Below, piece after piece: positions 1 through 8,804 of a DNA stretch of 64,000 bases. This DNA is from Zeimonas sp003577305 (GTDB taxonomy: Bacteria; Pseudomonadota; Gammaproteobacteria; Burkholderiales; Burkholderiaceae_E): contig SZOX01000002.1 of NCBI GenBank assembly GCA_030263385.1, positions 62,001 to 126,000 of the forward strand, given 5' to 3'. The notes under the pieces were generated by a model. It was given only the letters and a program-made list of their open reading frames with translations. It made no database searches and was not told where the DNA came from. Both the position numbers and the translations under genes were made by a program. The first letter of the stretch is position 1. Each line of letters begins with the position of its first letter.

Positions 1-182
1 AGCTGCGCAGGCGTCTCGCCGAGTTGCCGCCCGGCAAGGAAATCGTCGCGTATTGCCGCGGGCCGTTCTGCCTCATGTCGGACGAAGCGGTAAGGCTGCT
101 GCGGCGCCGGGGCTTCGCCGCCCGCCGGATTTCCGAAGGCGTCACCGAATGGCAGGCAAGCGGACAACTACTCGAACACTGA
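1..182 (+). CDS. C-terminal end of a rhodanese-domain protein (partial)
   Basis: The open frame enters from the left edge (first full codon at base 3) and stops at TGA 180-182, giving the last 59 residues of a protein. It contains the loop YCRGPFC, which is the sulfur-carrying cysteine loop of single-domain rhodaneses and of ArsR-rhodanese fusion regulators, followed by a short helix and the usual rhodanese end (EGVTEW). Rhodaneses transfer sulfane sulfur to acceptors. The MFS gene starts 34 bases downstream, a pairing often seen for ArsR-rhodanese fusions, but the N-terminal part that would decide this is outside the window. Confidence 0.8.
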   Translation, partial: LRRRLAELPPGKEIVAYCRGPFCLMSDEAVRLLRRRGFAARRISEGVTEWQASGQLLEH

Positions 183-216
183 TTCCGCAATGCCCGCAAG
201 GAGGACGAAGACCCTC

Positions 217-1398
217 ATGCATCGCCAGGTGCTGATCCTGGCGATCGCCCAGGCGCTGTTCCAGACCGCCTCGGTGCTGGTCATGACGATCGGCGGCCTG
301 GCCGGCGCGAAGATCGCGAGCGCGCCGCAATGGGCCACCCTGCCCATCGCGACGATGTTCGTCGGCACCGCCGCGATGATGTTCCCCGCCTCGATGTGGA
401 TGGCGCGCATCGGACGTCGCGCCGGGTTCGTGCTCGGGGCGTTGCTCGGCGCGGCCGGCGGACTCGTGTCGGCCCTGGGCGTCTACGCAGCCTCGCTGCC
501 GCTGCTGGCTTCAGGCACTTTTCTCGTCGGCAGCTACCAGGCGTTCGCGCAGTTCTACCGTTTCGCGGCCAGCGAGGTGGCCGACGCTGCGTACCGTCCG
601 CGCGCGATCTCGCTCGTCATGGCGGGCGGCGTGGTGGCCGCGCTGGCCGGCCCGCTGCTCGGGCGCCTGGGAGGGCCGCTCCTGCAACCCGAGTATCTCG
701 GCTCGTTCCTGATCCTGGCCCTCGTCTCACTGGTGGCCGCCGGCGTTCTTCTGGCGTTGCGAATCCCGGCGGCGATCGAGGCCGAAGCCGCGCACGGGCA
801 GGCCCGGCCGTGGCAGCGGATGGTCGCGCAGCCCACCTACCTGGTCGCGCTCTTCGGCGCCGCCACCGGCTACGGCATCATGATCCTCGCGATGACCGCC
901 ACGCCGATCGCGATGCTGCACCATCACCACGATCTGGGCACCGCGGCCACCGTCATCCAGCTTCACGTGCTGGGCATGTTCGCGCCGTCGTTCTTCACCG
1001 GCTCGCTGATTGCGCGCTTCGGCGTGCTGCGCATCATGCTCACCGGCGTCGTGCTCTTCGCGGGCCATATCGCGATGACGCTCACCGGAACCGGCTTCGG
1101 CTCGTTCTCCGCGGCGCTCGTCCTGCTCGGCGTGGGCTGGAACTTCCTCTATATCGGCGGCACCACGCTGCTCACCACCGCATACGCGCCCGCGGAGCGA
1201 GCCCGCGCGCAGGCGATCAACGACATGACGATCTTCGTCGTCGGGCTGGCCGGTTCGTTCGCCGCAGGCGGAATGCTCGAAGCGCTGGGGTGGGAGACGA
1301 TGAACCTGGTGCTCGTTCCCTGGCTTGCGCTGGCGGCGCTGTCGCTGGTGTGGCTGGGTGCGCGTCAGCGATCGGACACCGTAAAGGCGAGGGCATGA
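217..1398 (+). CDS. MFS family transporter
   Basis: Predicted 393-residue inner-membrane protein with about twelve hydrophobic helices and no soluble domain, typical of major facilitator superfamily permeases. A short histidine run (HHHHD) near residue 235 lies in a loop between helices. The frame also opens at 190, but AAGGAGGA at 198-205 sits 11 bases before the ATG at 217, so 217 is preferred. It follows the rhodanese gene closely and its stop overlaps the next gene's start (ATGA, 1395-1398), so the three are probably one operon. The substrate cannot be read from the sequence; the rhodanese neighbour hints at sulfur or metalloid stress. Confidence 0.85.
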   Translation: MHRQVLILAIAQALFQTASVLVMTIGGLAGAKIASAPQWATLPIATMFVGTAAMMFPASMWMARIGRRAGFVLGALLGAAGGLVSALGVYAASLPLLASGTFLVGSYQAFAQFYRFAASEVADAAYRPRAISLVMAGGVVAALAGPLLGRLGGPLLQPEYLGSFLILALVSLVAAGVLLALRIPAAIEAEAAHGQARPWQRMVAQPTYLVALFGAATGYGIMILAMTATPIAMLHHHHDLGTAATVIQLHVLGMFAPSFFTGSLIARFGVLRIMLTGVVLFAGHIAMTLTGTGFGSFSAALVLLGVGWNFLYIGGTTLLTTAYAPAERARAQAINDMTIFVVGLAGSFAAGGMLEALGWETMNLVLVPWLALAALSLVWLGARQRSDTVKARA

Positions 1399-1934
1399 TG
1401 GTGGAGAAGACCATGGAGACGGCGCCGCAGGCGGCGGCCGATGGCGCCGCATACCGGCGCCTGTTCGAGCGCCTCGAGACGCTGGGCATCGACGCGAAGG
1501 TAGTGCCGTACCCCGCGCACGCGACCGTCGAGGAAGGCAAGGCACTGCGCGGACGCATGAGTGGCACCTTCACCAAGAACCTGCTGCTCAAGGACCGCAA
1601 GGGTCGGCACTTCCTGCTGGCGATCCACGAGGACCGTGCGCTGAACCTGAAGACCGCATCGGCACTGATGGGCGGCAAGGGACACCTGAGCTTCGTGACC
1701 GGCGAGCGCATGCAGGCGCTGCTGGGCGTGCAGCCGGGCACGCTCACGCCGCTGGGCCTGCTGCAGGACGCGGAAGGCGTGGTGACCGTGGTGATCGATG
1801 CCTCGCTGATGGGGGATGCCCAGCTGAACTTCCACCCGCTGCGGCAGACCGAGAGCCTGGGCCTGGCGCCCGGCGAACTGGTGGCCTTCGTGCGCTCGTG
1901 CGGGCGCGAGCCGCTGATCGTGGATTTCGATTGA
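1395..1934 (+). CDS. ProX/YbaK-type aminoacyl-tRNA deacylase
   Basis: A 179-residue protein of the YbaK/ProX superfamily, which hydrolyses mischarged tRNA (Ala- or Cys-tRNA(Pro)) as a free-standing editing enzyme. Family traits visible are the FTKNLLLKDRKG segment (about residues 56-67) with the conserved lysine, the following hydrophobic strand, and the late LNFHP motif. It resembles the PrdX/ProX branch more than Cys-specific YbaK, but the assignment to substrate is not certain. The start overlaps the MFS stop by four bases, so translation is probably coupled. A second ATG lies one codon downstream. Confidence 0.8.
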   Translation: MMVEKTMETAPQAAADGAAYRRLFERLETLGIDAKVVPYPAHATVEEGKALRGRMSGTFTKNLLLKDRKGRHFLLAIHEDRALNLKTASALMGGKGHLSFVTGERMQALLGVQPGTLTPLGLLQDAEGVVTVVIDASLMGDAQLNFHPLRQTESLGLAPGELVAFVRSCGREPLIVDFD

Positions 1935-1988
1935 GTCGTGCCCGCTCTGCCACGACTCGCCCCGCTGGTTGCGTCGGGCGTGGAAGGA

Positions 1989-2064
1989 TGGCGCGCCCGG
2001 CTGGGATCGAACCAGCGACCCCTGGCTTCGGAGGCCAGTACTCTATCCGCTGAGCTACGGGCGC
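1989..2064 (-). tRNA. tRNA-Arg (anticodon CCG)
   Basis: Read on the minus strand the 76-nt sequence folds into a full cloverleaf. It has a 7-bp acceptor stem (GCGCCCG/CGGGCGC), a D arm with GCTC/GAGT, an anticodon stem CTGGC/GCCAG with loop CTCCGAA (anticodon CCG, reading codon CGG), and a T arm with the TTCGATC loop. The discriminator is G and CCA is encoded (1989-1991). The D loop carries an A at the position expected for arginine identity. Confidence 0.95.
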
Positions 2065-2155
2065 GAATCCGGCATTGTACCGTGAGGCCGTCGCCCCTCT
2101 TTCGCCGGCGCAGGCGGCTGCGGCCGAGAGTCGCCCACCCGCAGGCGGGCTCCGG

Positions 2156-2683
2156 TCAGGCGTAGCGGCGATAGACCGACGCGGCGCCGTCGGCGCGAAG
2201 CAGCAGCACGTCGTAGGCGTCCTTGCGCCCGCGGTATTCCGGGCCGTCCATGCCGGGCGAGCCGATCGGCATTCCCGGCACCGCCAGGCCGATCGCCGCC
2301 GGGCGCTCCTTCAGGAGCCGGCGGATCTCGCTCGCAGGCACGTGTCCTTCGATCGCGTAGCCATCGACCACCGCCGTGTGGCAGGAACCGAAGCGCTCGG
2401 CGATCTTCAACCGCGCGCGCGCGGCGGTGTTGCCGGTGTCGTTGGCTTTGACGCGAAAGCCGCTGGCCTGCATGTGCGCGATCCAGTCCTTGCAACAACC
2501 ACAGGTCGGGCTCTTCCAGACTTCGACCAGCGGTGCCTGCGCAAACTGCGCGCTCGCCAGGCGGGGCTGCACGGCCGCCAGCACACCGAGCATGAGCGCC
2601 CCTCGCCGGATCGGATCTGTTCGCGAGTTCGATTCCCTGCCTGCGGCTCGCCGACCCCGACGCCCGTTCGTTTCAGTCCGCAT
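2156..2683 (-). CDS. DUF411 family secreted metal-binding protein
   Basis: A 175-residue protein with an N-terminal export signal (arginines followed by LMLGVLAAV and an ASAQ cleavage-like site near residue 45). The mature part carries the DUF411 hallmarks: WKSPTCGCC (thioredoxin-like position, paired cysteines), a second cysteine in GSCHTA, and the GMPIGSPGMDG motif. DUF411 proteins are periplasmic and usually sit beside copper-resistance genes; copper binding is inferred from the family. GGGAGG five bases upstream supports the ATG at 2683. It is divergent from the cytochrome gene. Confidence 0.85.
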   Translation of the reverse strand: MRTETNGRRGRRAAGRESNSRTDPIRRGALMLGVLAAVQPRLASAQFAQAPLVEVWKSPTCGCCKDWIAHMQASGFRVKANDTGNTAARARLKIAERFGSCHTAVVDGYAIEGHVPASEIRRLLKERPAAIGLAVPGMPIGSPGMDGPEYRGRKDAYDVLLLRADGAASVYRRYA

Positions 2684-2830
2684 GAATGCCTCCCTGCATG
2701 CCGCACCCCGGTGTTCACGGCGGTGCCCGCGCCGCCCGTTGTCCCTGCGATGCGGGAGGCGAGGTTTCCCTGCGCAGTCTAACGCGGGGCGCCTGCTCGC
2801 GAGCCCGGCACAGGAAAAGTGGCGGGAATA

Positions 2831-2836
2831 TATAAT
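2831..2836 (+). promoter_or_regulatory. Consensus -10 box before the cytochrome c5 gene
   Basis: A perfect TATAAT lies 34 bases upstream of the cytochrome start in an otherwise GC-rich region. No good -35 hexamer is seen at 16-18 bases, so only the -10 is claimed. Confidence 0.5.
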
Positions 2837-2870
2837 CCGACGTTTCGTTCACCCAACCGGCTGCGGAACA

Positions 2871-3461
2871 ATGAGCGACGAAAACCAAGGATTCATCAAG
2901 ACTCCCCGGCAGCTGATCACCGTGATCGTGCTGGCCTTCGTGGTGCCGATCACGATCATCGGGCTTCTCGTCAAGTTCGTCGGCAACAGCACCCGCACCG
3001 GCGCCGGAGCCGATGCGATGACCCCGGAAGCGATCGAAGCGCGCATCCGCCCGGTAGCCGGCTTCGAACTGGCCGACGCGAGCGCACCGGCCGCTTCGGC
3101 ACCCGCGGCCGCGCCGGCCGCTGCGGCACCCGCTCCCGCCGCAACTCCCGCCGCGGCACCAGCCGCCGCGGCCGCGCCGGCGCCCGCCGCGCCCGCCCCT
3201 GCCGCCAGCGCCGCGTCCTCCGCGGAGGGCAAGAAGGTCTACGACGCGACCTGCATGGTCTGCCACGCCACCGGCGTAGCCGGCGCGCCCAAGACCGGCG
3301 ACAAGGGCGCCTGGGCGCCGCGCATGGCCGCCGGCGAAGACACGCTGGTCAAGCACGCGATCGACGGCCTGCGCGCGATGCCTCCGCGCGGCGGCAACGC
3401 GAAGCTGTCCGATGCCCAGGTGCGCGCGGCAGTCGAGCACATGCTGGCCGCGCTGAAGTAA
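2871..3461 (+). CDS. Cytochrome c5 family protein, membrane-anchored
   Basis: A 196-residue protein. Residues about 18-40 form one transmembrane segment, followed by a long alanine/proline linker (roughly residues 65-120), then a single haem c domain with CMVCH (haem attachment) and an AMPPRGG motif supplying the distal methionine. The arrangement matches membrane-tethered c5-type cytochromes of beta- and gammaproteobacteria, which carry electrons to terminal oxidases in the periplasm. The low-complexity linker probably acts as a flexible tether. A TATAAT box lies just upstream. It stands alone, with the DUF411 gene divergent and the dioxygenase gene convergent. Confidence 0.9.
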   Translation: MSDENQGFIKTPRQLITVIVLAFVVPITIIGLLVKFVGNSTRTGAGADAMTPEAIEARIRPVAGFELADASAPAASAPAAAPAAAAPAPAATPAAAPAAAAAPAPAAPAPAASAASSAEGKKVYDATCMVCHATGVAGAPKTGDKGAWAPRMAAGEDTLVKHAIDGLRAMPPRGGNAKLSDAQVRAAVEHMLAALK

Positions 3462-3480
3462 CCGGTCCGCGGCCGCCCGG

Positions 3481-4281
3481 TCAGGCCGCCGCCTGCCCGA
3501 GCGCGAACGACAGCATCCCGATCGAGCCCGACTCGATCCCCTCGGTGAGAATCGTCACCCGGTCGTCAGGCCGGCGCGCGCCGAGCACCACCAGCATCGG
3601 CAGGTAGTGCTCTGGCGTGGGCACCGCGAGCCGCGCTGCCTCGCCGAATCCCTGGCAGTCGATCAGTTGCGCGACTTCGTCGCGCAGCACGCGGTCGCGC
3701 ACCTGCGCCTCGAACGCGAGCGCCCAGTCGTACGGCAGCGCGTCTTCCCGGCGCGCCAGCAACCCGAGATGGTGAACTGCGTTGCCGCTACCGACGATCC
3801 GCACGCCCTCCTCGCGCAGCGCTCCGAGTCTGCGACCCAGGTCGTAATGAAATGCCGTGTCGTGCCGTGCGTCGAGGCTCAGCTGGACGACCGGCACGTC
3901 GGCGGCGGGGTAGACGTGAGCCAGCACCGACCAGGTACCGTGGTCCAGGCCCCGGTCGTGGTCGGTGCGTACCGGCAGCGGCGCCAGCAGCGCACGCACC
4001 CGCTCGGCCAGCGCAGGATCGCCGGGTGCTGGGTAATCGAAGGCGTGCAGCGCGGCGGGAAAACCGTAGAAATCGTGGATCGTGCGCGGCCGCGCCATCG
4101 CGGTCACCGCGATCTCGTTCAGGTACCAGTGCGCCGAGATCGCGAGGATCGCGCGCGGCCGCGGGCCCACGACGCCGCTGCGCCGCCACGCCTCGGTGTG
4201 CCGGTTCGACCCGAGCGTGTTCATCGGGCTGCCGTGGCCATAGAAGATGGCCGGCTGTCTGGTGGTGGCGGATGCGCTCAT
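3481..4281 (-). CDS. DODA-type extradiol dioxygenase (YgiD-like)
   Basis: A 266-residue protein of the LigB/YgiD family of non-haem iron or zinc dioxygenases that open catechol-type rings such as 4,5-DOPA. Recognisable motifs are GHGSPMN near the start, SAHWY, GLDHGTWS and GNAVHHLG, which supply the metal histidines and active-site residues. The frame opens further upstream, but AAGGA about nine bases before the ATG at 4281 and the family alignment favour this start. It is divergent from the nitroreductase gene with 167 bases between, so the two may share a control region. The physiological substrate is unknown. Confidence 0.85.
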   Translation of the reverse strand: MSASATTRQPAIFYGHGSPMNTLGSNRHTEAWRRSGVVGPRPRAILAISAHWYLNEIAVTAMARPRTIHDFYGFPAALHAFDYPAPGDPALAERVRALLAPLPVRTDHDRGLDHGTWSVLAHVYPAADVPVVQLSLDARHDTAFHYDLGRRLGALREEGVRIVGSGNAVHHLGLLARREDALPYDWALAFEAQVRDRVLRDEVAQLIDCQGFGEAARLAVPTPEHYLPMLVVLGARRPDDRVTILTEGIESGSIGMLSFALGQAAA

Positions 4282-4448
4282 CGTCGATGTCCTTCCGTAC
4301 CCTCCGACGGACTCACCGGCTGCGGTCCGGCCCCAGCCCGGCAAAGCGCGTGCAGCGGCATACTGAAGGCCTCACGCGCGGTATCGGCACAGCTTCGCGC
4401 GAGCAACGAGCCCGACGCCATTTCACCTTACACCCTTCGAAGACCCCG

Positions 4449-5198
4449 ATGCCCAAGACAGACGCCGACTCCTTCACCCGTCCGGCCAGCCCCGCCGAGC
4501 CCGCCTACAAGGCGTTGACCCGCCATCTGCCCGAGCCGCGCTTCGTGCCGCTGCCCGGCTACACCCGGATCGCCCAGGCGCAGATGCTCGCCCGGGCAGA
4601 GGCGTTCTACCGGACCATGGATCAGCGCCGCACCACGCGCCATTTCGCCACCGACCCGGTGCCGAAACGGTTGATCGAGCTCGCGATCCTCACCGCCGGC
4701 ACCGCGCCGTCGGGCGCCCACCGGCAGCCATGGCGCTTCGTCGCGATCGACGACCCCCGGCTGAAGGCGAGGATCCGTGCCGCCGCGGAGGAAGAGGAGC
4801 TGAAAACCTACAGCGAACGCATGACCGACGAGTGGCGCGAGGCGCTGCATCCGCTCGGCACCGACCATGTGAAGGAGCACCTGACCGACGCGCCGTGGGT
4901 AGTCGTGCTGTTTGCCGAGAAGTTCGGCCTGCGCCCGGACGGCTCACACCGCAAGAACTACTACGTCGACGAGAGCGTCGGGATCGCGGCGGGACTGTTC
5001 GTCGCCGCGATCCACATGATGGGGCTGGTCACGCTTACACACACGCCCAACCCGATGGGGTTCCTGCGCGAGTTGCTCGGCCGCGGCACCAACGAGAAAG
5101 CGGTGCTGGTGTTGCCGGTCGGGTATCCGCGCCCCGATGCGAAGGTGCCAGAGCTGCGGCGCCTGCCGCTCGAGGCGATCGCGCAGTGGAACGCCTGA
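4449..5198 (+). CDS. Nitroreductase family FMN protein
   Basis: A 249-residue flavoprotein of the nitroreductase superfamily. The FMN-contacting QRRTTRHF motif is near residue 58, followed by GTAPSGAHRQPW, a motif typical of the iodotyrosine deiodinase/BluB-like branch rather than classic NfsB. Later come SVGIAAGLFVAAIHMMGL (helix at the dimer interface) and a C-terminal GYP motif. It reduces or oxidises small aromatics with NAD(P)H through FMN; the substrate cannot be inferred. It is divergent from the DODA dioxygenase and ends 14 bases from the convergent livM stop. Confidence 0.82.
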   Translation: MPKTDADSFTRPASPAEPAYKALTRHLPEPRFVPLPGYTRIAQAQMLARAEAFYRTMDQRRTTRHFATDPVPKRLIELAILTAGTAPSGAHRQPWRFVAIDDPRLKARIRAAAEEEELKTYSERMTDEWREALHPLGTDHVKEHLTDAPWVVVLFAEKFGLRPDGSHRKNYYVDESVGIAAGLFVAAIHMMGLVTLTHTPNPMGFLRELLGRGTNEKAVLVLPVGYPRPDAKVPELRRLPLEAIAQWNA

Positions 5199-5212
5199 GC
5201 GCCGGCGCGCGA

Positions 5213-6289
5213 TCAAGGCCGCCTGCCCGCGAGCGCGCGCGCCCGCAACCGGCCGACCACGCCGGCGGGAAAGTAGTAGACCGAAAGCACGAACAACACG
5301 CCGAGCCAGAGCAGCCAGCGGTCGGGCGAGAACAGCGCGGCGACGAGCGGCACGCCCTCGAGGCCGGCCGAGATCCAGCCCATCAGGTCCTGCAGGTAGC
5401 TCTGCGCGAAGACGAACAGCGCACTGCCGATCACCGCGCCGTACATCGTGCCCATGCCGCCGATCACCACGATCAGCAGCGTGTCGAGCATGATCTCGAA
5501 CGACAGCGTGGTGTCCGGGCCGTTGTAGCGCAGCCAGATCGCCAGCAGCGCGCCGGCCGCCGTTGCGAACATCGCCGCGAGCACCGTCGAGAGCGTACGG
5601 AACACGACGGTGCGGTAACCGAGCGCCTCGGCGCGGAAGTCGTTCTCGCGGATCGCCTGCAGCACGCGCCCGAACGGCGAGTTGACGATGCGCAGCAGCA
5701 CCAGGAACAGCACCAGCACCGCGAAGAACAGCAGGTAATACGACAGCAGGCGGCCGTCGATCGACACGCCGAACACCGTGTCTTCGAAGAGCTCGAACGA
5801 GGGCTGCAGCAACTCGGGCAGCTTGAAGGTGAGGCCGTCCTCGCCACCGGTGAACTCCGACAACTGCGAGGCCAGCGTCTGGAACGCCGCGGCCACCGCC
5901 AGCGTGATCATCGCGAAGAAGATCGCCTTCACGCGCAGGCTGAACAGTCCGATCACCAGCGCGAGCAGCGCCGACAGCACGAGCGCGGCGGCAACGCCGA
6001 GCGCAACCGCGTCCCAGCCCGGCCCCATGCGCGTGCTCGCGATCGCCACGCCGTAGGCGCCGATGCCGAAGAACATCGTGTGCGCGAACGACACGATGCC
6101 GGTGTAGCCGAGCAGCAGATCGTAGCTGGCGACGAGCAGGACGAACACCAGGATCTTCGCGGCCACCGCGAGCGAACGGGCGCCCGGAAACAGGAACGGC
6201 GCCAGCGCGAGCGCGAGCACGATCGCCAGGAGAATCGCGGCGACCAGGCGGCTGCGCGGATAGTCGGCCGACAGCAGGCTGCGGATCAT
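5213..6289 (-). CDS. livM: Branched-chain amino acid type ABC permease LivM
   Basis: A 358-residue inner-membrane permease with about nine to ten hydrophobic helices. It shows the LivM signatures LLGYTGIVSFAHTMFFGIGAYG, an AIRENDFRAEALGY cytoplasmic coupling segment and VIGGMGTMYGAVIG. Together with LivH it forms the channel of an ABC importer for branched-chain amino acids, amides or related solutes. The ATG at 6289 overlaps the livH stop (ATGA). It is the last gene of the minus-strand livGFHM block. The exact ligand is not deducible. Confidence 0.92.
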   Translation of the reverse strand: MIRSLLSADYPRSRLVAAILLAIVLALALAPFLFPGARSLAVAAKILVFVLLVASYDLLLGYTGIVSFAHTMFFGIGAYGVAIASTRMGPGWDAVALGVAAALVLSALLALVIGLFSLRVKAIFFAMITLAVAAAFQTLASQLSEFTGGEDGLTFKLPELLQPSFELFEDTVFGVSIDGRLLSYYLLFFAVLVLFLVLLRIVNSPFGRVLQAIRENDFRAEALGYRTVVFRTLSTVLAAMFATAAGALLAIWLRYNGPDTTLSFEIMLDTLLIVVIGGMGTMYGAVIGSALFVFAQSYLQDLMGWISAGLEGVPLVAALFSPDRWLLWLGVLFVLSVYYFPAGVVGRLRARALAGRRP

Positions 6290-7263
6290 CGCTTCGCCAC
6301 CGGATACAGGCCCTGCGGACGCCACAGCAGGATCGCCACCATCAGCAGGATGTTCGAGAACAGCGCCACCTTCGGCGCGAGAAACCCGGTGTAGTTCGCC
6401 ATCAGGCCGACCAGCAGCGCGCCGACGAAGCAGCCCCCGGCCGAGCCGAGGCCGCCGATGATGATGACGATGAAGATCAGGATGTTGACCTGCGCGCCCA
6501 TCTGCGGGACGACGTTCTGCTGGTACAGCCCCCACATCACGCCACCCAGGCCCGCGAGGGCCGAGCCGGCCACGAATACGCCGACGAAGAGCCGCCGGAT
6601 CCGGTATCCGAGGCTCTCGACCATCTCGCGGTCCTGAACGCCGGCACGGATCAGCAGGCCGATCTTGGTGCGGTTCAGCACGAACAGCATCGCGATGAAC
6701 ACCACGAGACCCACCACCACCGCGACGACGCGGTACCTTTCGACCGCGGCGTCGCCGAGCAGATAGGAGCCGCGCAGACCTGCGGGGAGCGGCAGCGGAA
6801 TCTGGTCCGGACCCCAGATCACCTTGATCAGCTCTTCGCCGATGATCATGCCGCCCATCGTGATCAGGATCTGCTTCAGGTGCTGGCCGTAGACCGGCCG
6901 CACGATCAGCCGTTCGAAGAGGTAGCCGATCGCGCCGGCCACCGCCATTGCGACCAGCATCGCCGCGCCGACCGCGACCAGGTTCACCGCAATCGAGCCC
7001 GAGCCCGTGAGCCCGCCCATCGGCGCCAGCACCGACACCGCGACGAATGCGCCCAGCGCGATGAACACGCCGTGACCGAAATTCAGCACGTCCATCAGGC
7101 CGAACACCAGCGTCAGGCCCGACGCGATGATGAAGACGATCATCCCCATCGCCAGCCCGGCGACGGTAAGCGTGACCCAGGTCGGCAGGCTGCCGACCAG
7201 CGGCAGCGCGGCCAGCGCCAGCACGGGCACCAGCAGCAGCGGCAGGCGATCGGACGCGATCAC
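6286..7263 (-). CDS. livH: Branched-chain amino acid type ABC permease LivH
   Basis: A 325-residue permease with about eight hydrophobic helices and the LivH motifs GLMDVLNFGHG and the GVQDREMVESLGY coupling loop, which contacts the ATPases. The start is GTG at 7263, overlapping the livF stop by four bases (GTGA). An upstream extension of the frame runs through livF and is not coding. Pairs with LivM to form the membrane channel. Confidence 0.92.
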   Translation of the reverse strand: MIASDRLPLLLVPVLALAALPLVGSLPTWVTLTVAGLAMGMIVFIIASGLTLVFGLMDVLNFGHGVFIALGAFVAVSVLAPMGGLTGSGSIAVNLVAVGAAMLVAMAVAGAIGYLFERLIVRPVYGQHLKQILITMGGMIIGEELIKVIWGPDQIPLPLPAGLRGSYLLGDAAVERYRVVAVVVGLVVFIAMLFVLNRTKIGLLIRAGVQDREMVESLGYRIRRLFVGVFVAGSALAGLGGVMWGLYQQNVVPQMGAQVNILIFIVIIIGGLGSAGGCFVGALLVGLMANYTGFLAPKVALFSNILLMVAILLWRPQGLYPVAKR

Positions 7264-8000
7264 TGGTGCGCCCCGAGCGACAGGCCGAGCAGGCGGGCCT
7301 GCAGTGCCTCGTCTTCGGCGAGCTCGGCCATTGCACCGCGGTGCACGATGCGCCCGTCGTCCATCACGGCGACCGAATCGCCCAGCGCGCGCGCGAACGC
7401 GAAGTTCTGTTCGACCAGCAGGATGGTCGCGCCGGCCGCCTTCAGCTGCCGGAACGCCGACAGCATGTTGCGCACGATCGACGGCGCCAGTCCCTTGGTC
7501 GGCTCGTCGACCAGGATCAGCTTGCGTGGCTCGACGATCGCGCGCGAGACGGCGAGCATCTGCTTCTGCCCGCCCGAGAGCAGCCCGGCAGGATGGTTCC
7601 AGAATGTCTTCATCGCCGGGAACAGCTCGAAGATCCAGCGCAGCCGCTCGGCGTCGATCGCATCGGCGTCGCGCGCGCCGCGCGCCGCGAGCACCATGTT
7701 CTCGCGCACCGTGAGGTCGGCGAAGATGCCCATGTTCTCGGGCACGTAGGCGATGCCGGCCTGCGCGATCCCGGGCGTGGCGCGCTTCGTGATGTCCTCG
7801 CCGTCGAAGCGCACCTGGCCGGCGGACGCGGTCCACAGCCCCATGATCGTGCGCAGCGTGGTCGTCTTGCCGGCGCCGTTGCGGCCCAGCAGCATCGTGG
7901 TGCGGCCGGCCGGCACGTCGAAGTCGACGCCGTGCAGGATGTGATACGCACCGATGTGCGTGTGCACCCCGGTAAGCGCGAGAAGCGGCCGATCGCTCAC
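7260..8000 (-). CDS. livF: ABC transporter ATPase LivF
   Basis: A 246-residue ATP-binding subunit with Walker A GRNGAGKTT, the LivF-type signature LSGGQKQMLA, Walker B LILVDEP and switch histidine region VEQNF (family-typical glutamine). Drives import through LivHM together with LivG. The start ATG overlaps the livG stop (ATGA, 7997-8000). Confidence 0.92.
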   Translation of the reverse strand: MSDRPLLALTGVHTHIGAYHILHGVDFDVPAGRTTMLLGRNGAGKTTTLRTIMGLWTASAGQVRFDGEDITKRATPGIAQAGIAYVPENMGIFADLTVRENMVLAARGARDADAIDAERLRWIFELFPAMKTFWNHPAGLLSGGQKQMLAVSRAIVEPRKLILVDEPTKGLAPSIVRNMLSAFRQLKAAGATILLVEQNFAFARALGDSVAVMDDGRIVHRGAMAELAEDEALQARLLGLSLGAHQ

Positions 8001-8776
8001 GCGGGCGCCTGCGCCTCTTCGTCGTCGGCCGGCATGCCCAGGTAGGCCTGCTGCACCACCGGCGAGGCGATCACCTCGGCGGGCGCGCCGTCGGCGGCCA
8101 GCTTGCCGTTGTGCAGCACGATGATGCGGTCCGACAGTTCACGCACCACGTCCATCTTGTGCTCGACCAGCAGGATCGTCCTGCTCGTGTCGCGCTTGAT
8201 CTCGCGGATCAGGTCGAGGATCACCGGTACTTCGTCCACGCTCATTCCCGCAGTCGGCTCGTCGAACATGAACACCATCGGCTCGAGCGCGAGCAGGATG
8301 CCGACTTCGAGCTTGCGCTGGTCGCCGTGCGGCAGGCTGCTCGCCGGCGCATCGCGTCGCGCCGCCAGCGCGATCCGCTCCAGGATCGCCTCGGCCTCGG
8401 CAACCAGCGCGCGGTGATTCGACCAGATCGACCACAGGTTCAACCCCAGCCCGCGCCGCGCCTGGACCGCCAGGCGCACGTTTTCCAGCACGCTCAGGTT
8501 CGGGAACAGGTTGGTGAGCTGGAAGGCGCGCCCCAGGCCGCGGCGCGTGCGCTCGGGCGCCGGCAGCGAACTGACCTCGTCGCCGCCCACGAACACCTGG
8601 CCTGCCGTGGCCTCGAGCTGGCCGGAGATCAGGTTGAAGTAGGTCGTCTTGCCGGCGCCGTTCGGGCCGACGATCGCGGTCAGCGTGCCTGGCCAGAACG
8701 CGCACGACACCGCGTCGACGGCCACGTGGCCGCCGAACCGGACCGTCAACTCCCGCGTTTCGAGCGATGGGGTCAT
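7997..8776 (-). CDS. livG: ABC transporter ATPase LivG
   Basis: A 259-residue ATP-binding subunit with Walker A GPNGAGKTT, a Q-loop RAFQLTNLF, Walker B VFMFDEP and the LivG hallmark AGMS after it, with switch region VEHKMD. The ABC signature is LPHGDQRKLE, the usual LivG form. The frame continues upstream to 9247, but that extension runs through a palindromic repeat and has no family similarity, so ATG 8776 is the start. The substrate-binding gene lies upstream beyond a 531-base gap, which is unusual for this operon. Confidence 0.92.
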   Translation of the reverse strand: MTPSLETRELTVRFGGHVAVDAVSCAFWPGTLTAIVGPNGAGKTTYFNLISGQLEATAGQVFVGGDEVSSLPAPERTRRGLGRAFQLTNLFPNLSVLENVRLAVQARRGLGLNLWSIWSNHRALVAEAEAILERIALAARRDAPASSLPHGDQRKLEVGILLALEPMVFMFDEPTAGMSVDEVPVILDLIREIKRDTSRTILLVEHKMDVVRELSDRIIVLHNGKLAADGAPAEVIASPVVQQAYLGMPADDEEAQAPA

Positions 8777-8804
8777 CGTTGCGTACGATGGTCTGAGCGT
8801 GACG

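Noticed and set aside
890..960. Histidine run in the MFS protein as a metal-binding or tag-like feature
   Set aside because: It is a short loop motif also plausible in this transporter type; nothing else supports a function.
2800..2820. -35 box for the cytochrome promoter
   Set aside because: No hexamer at the right distance resembles TTGACA.
4730..6394. Open frame of 554 codons over nitroreductase and livM
   Set aside because: Low-complexity shadow; the family evidence is on the other frames.
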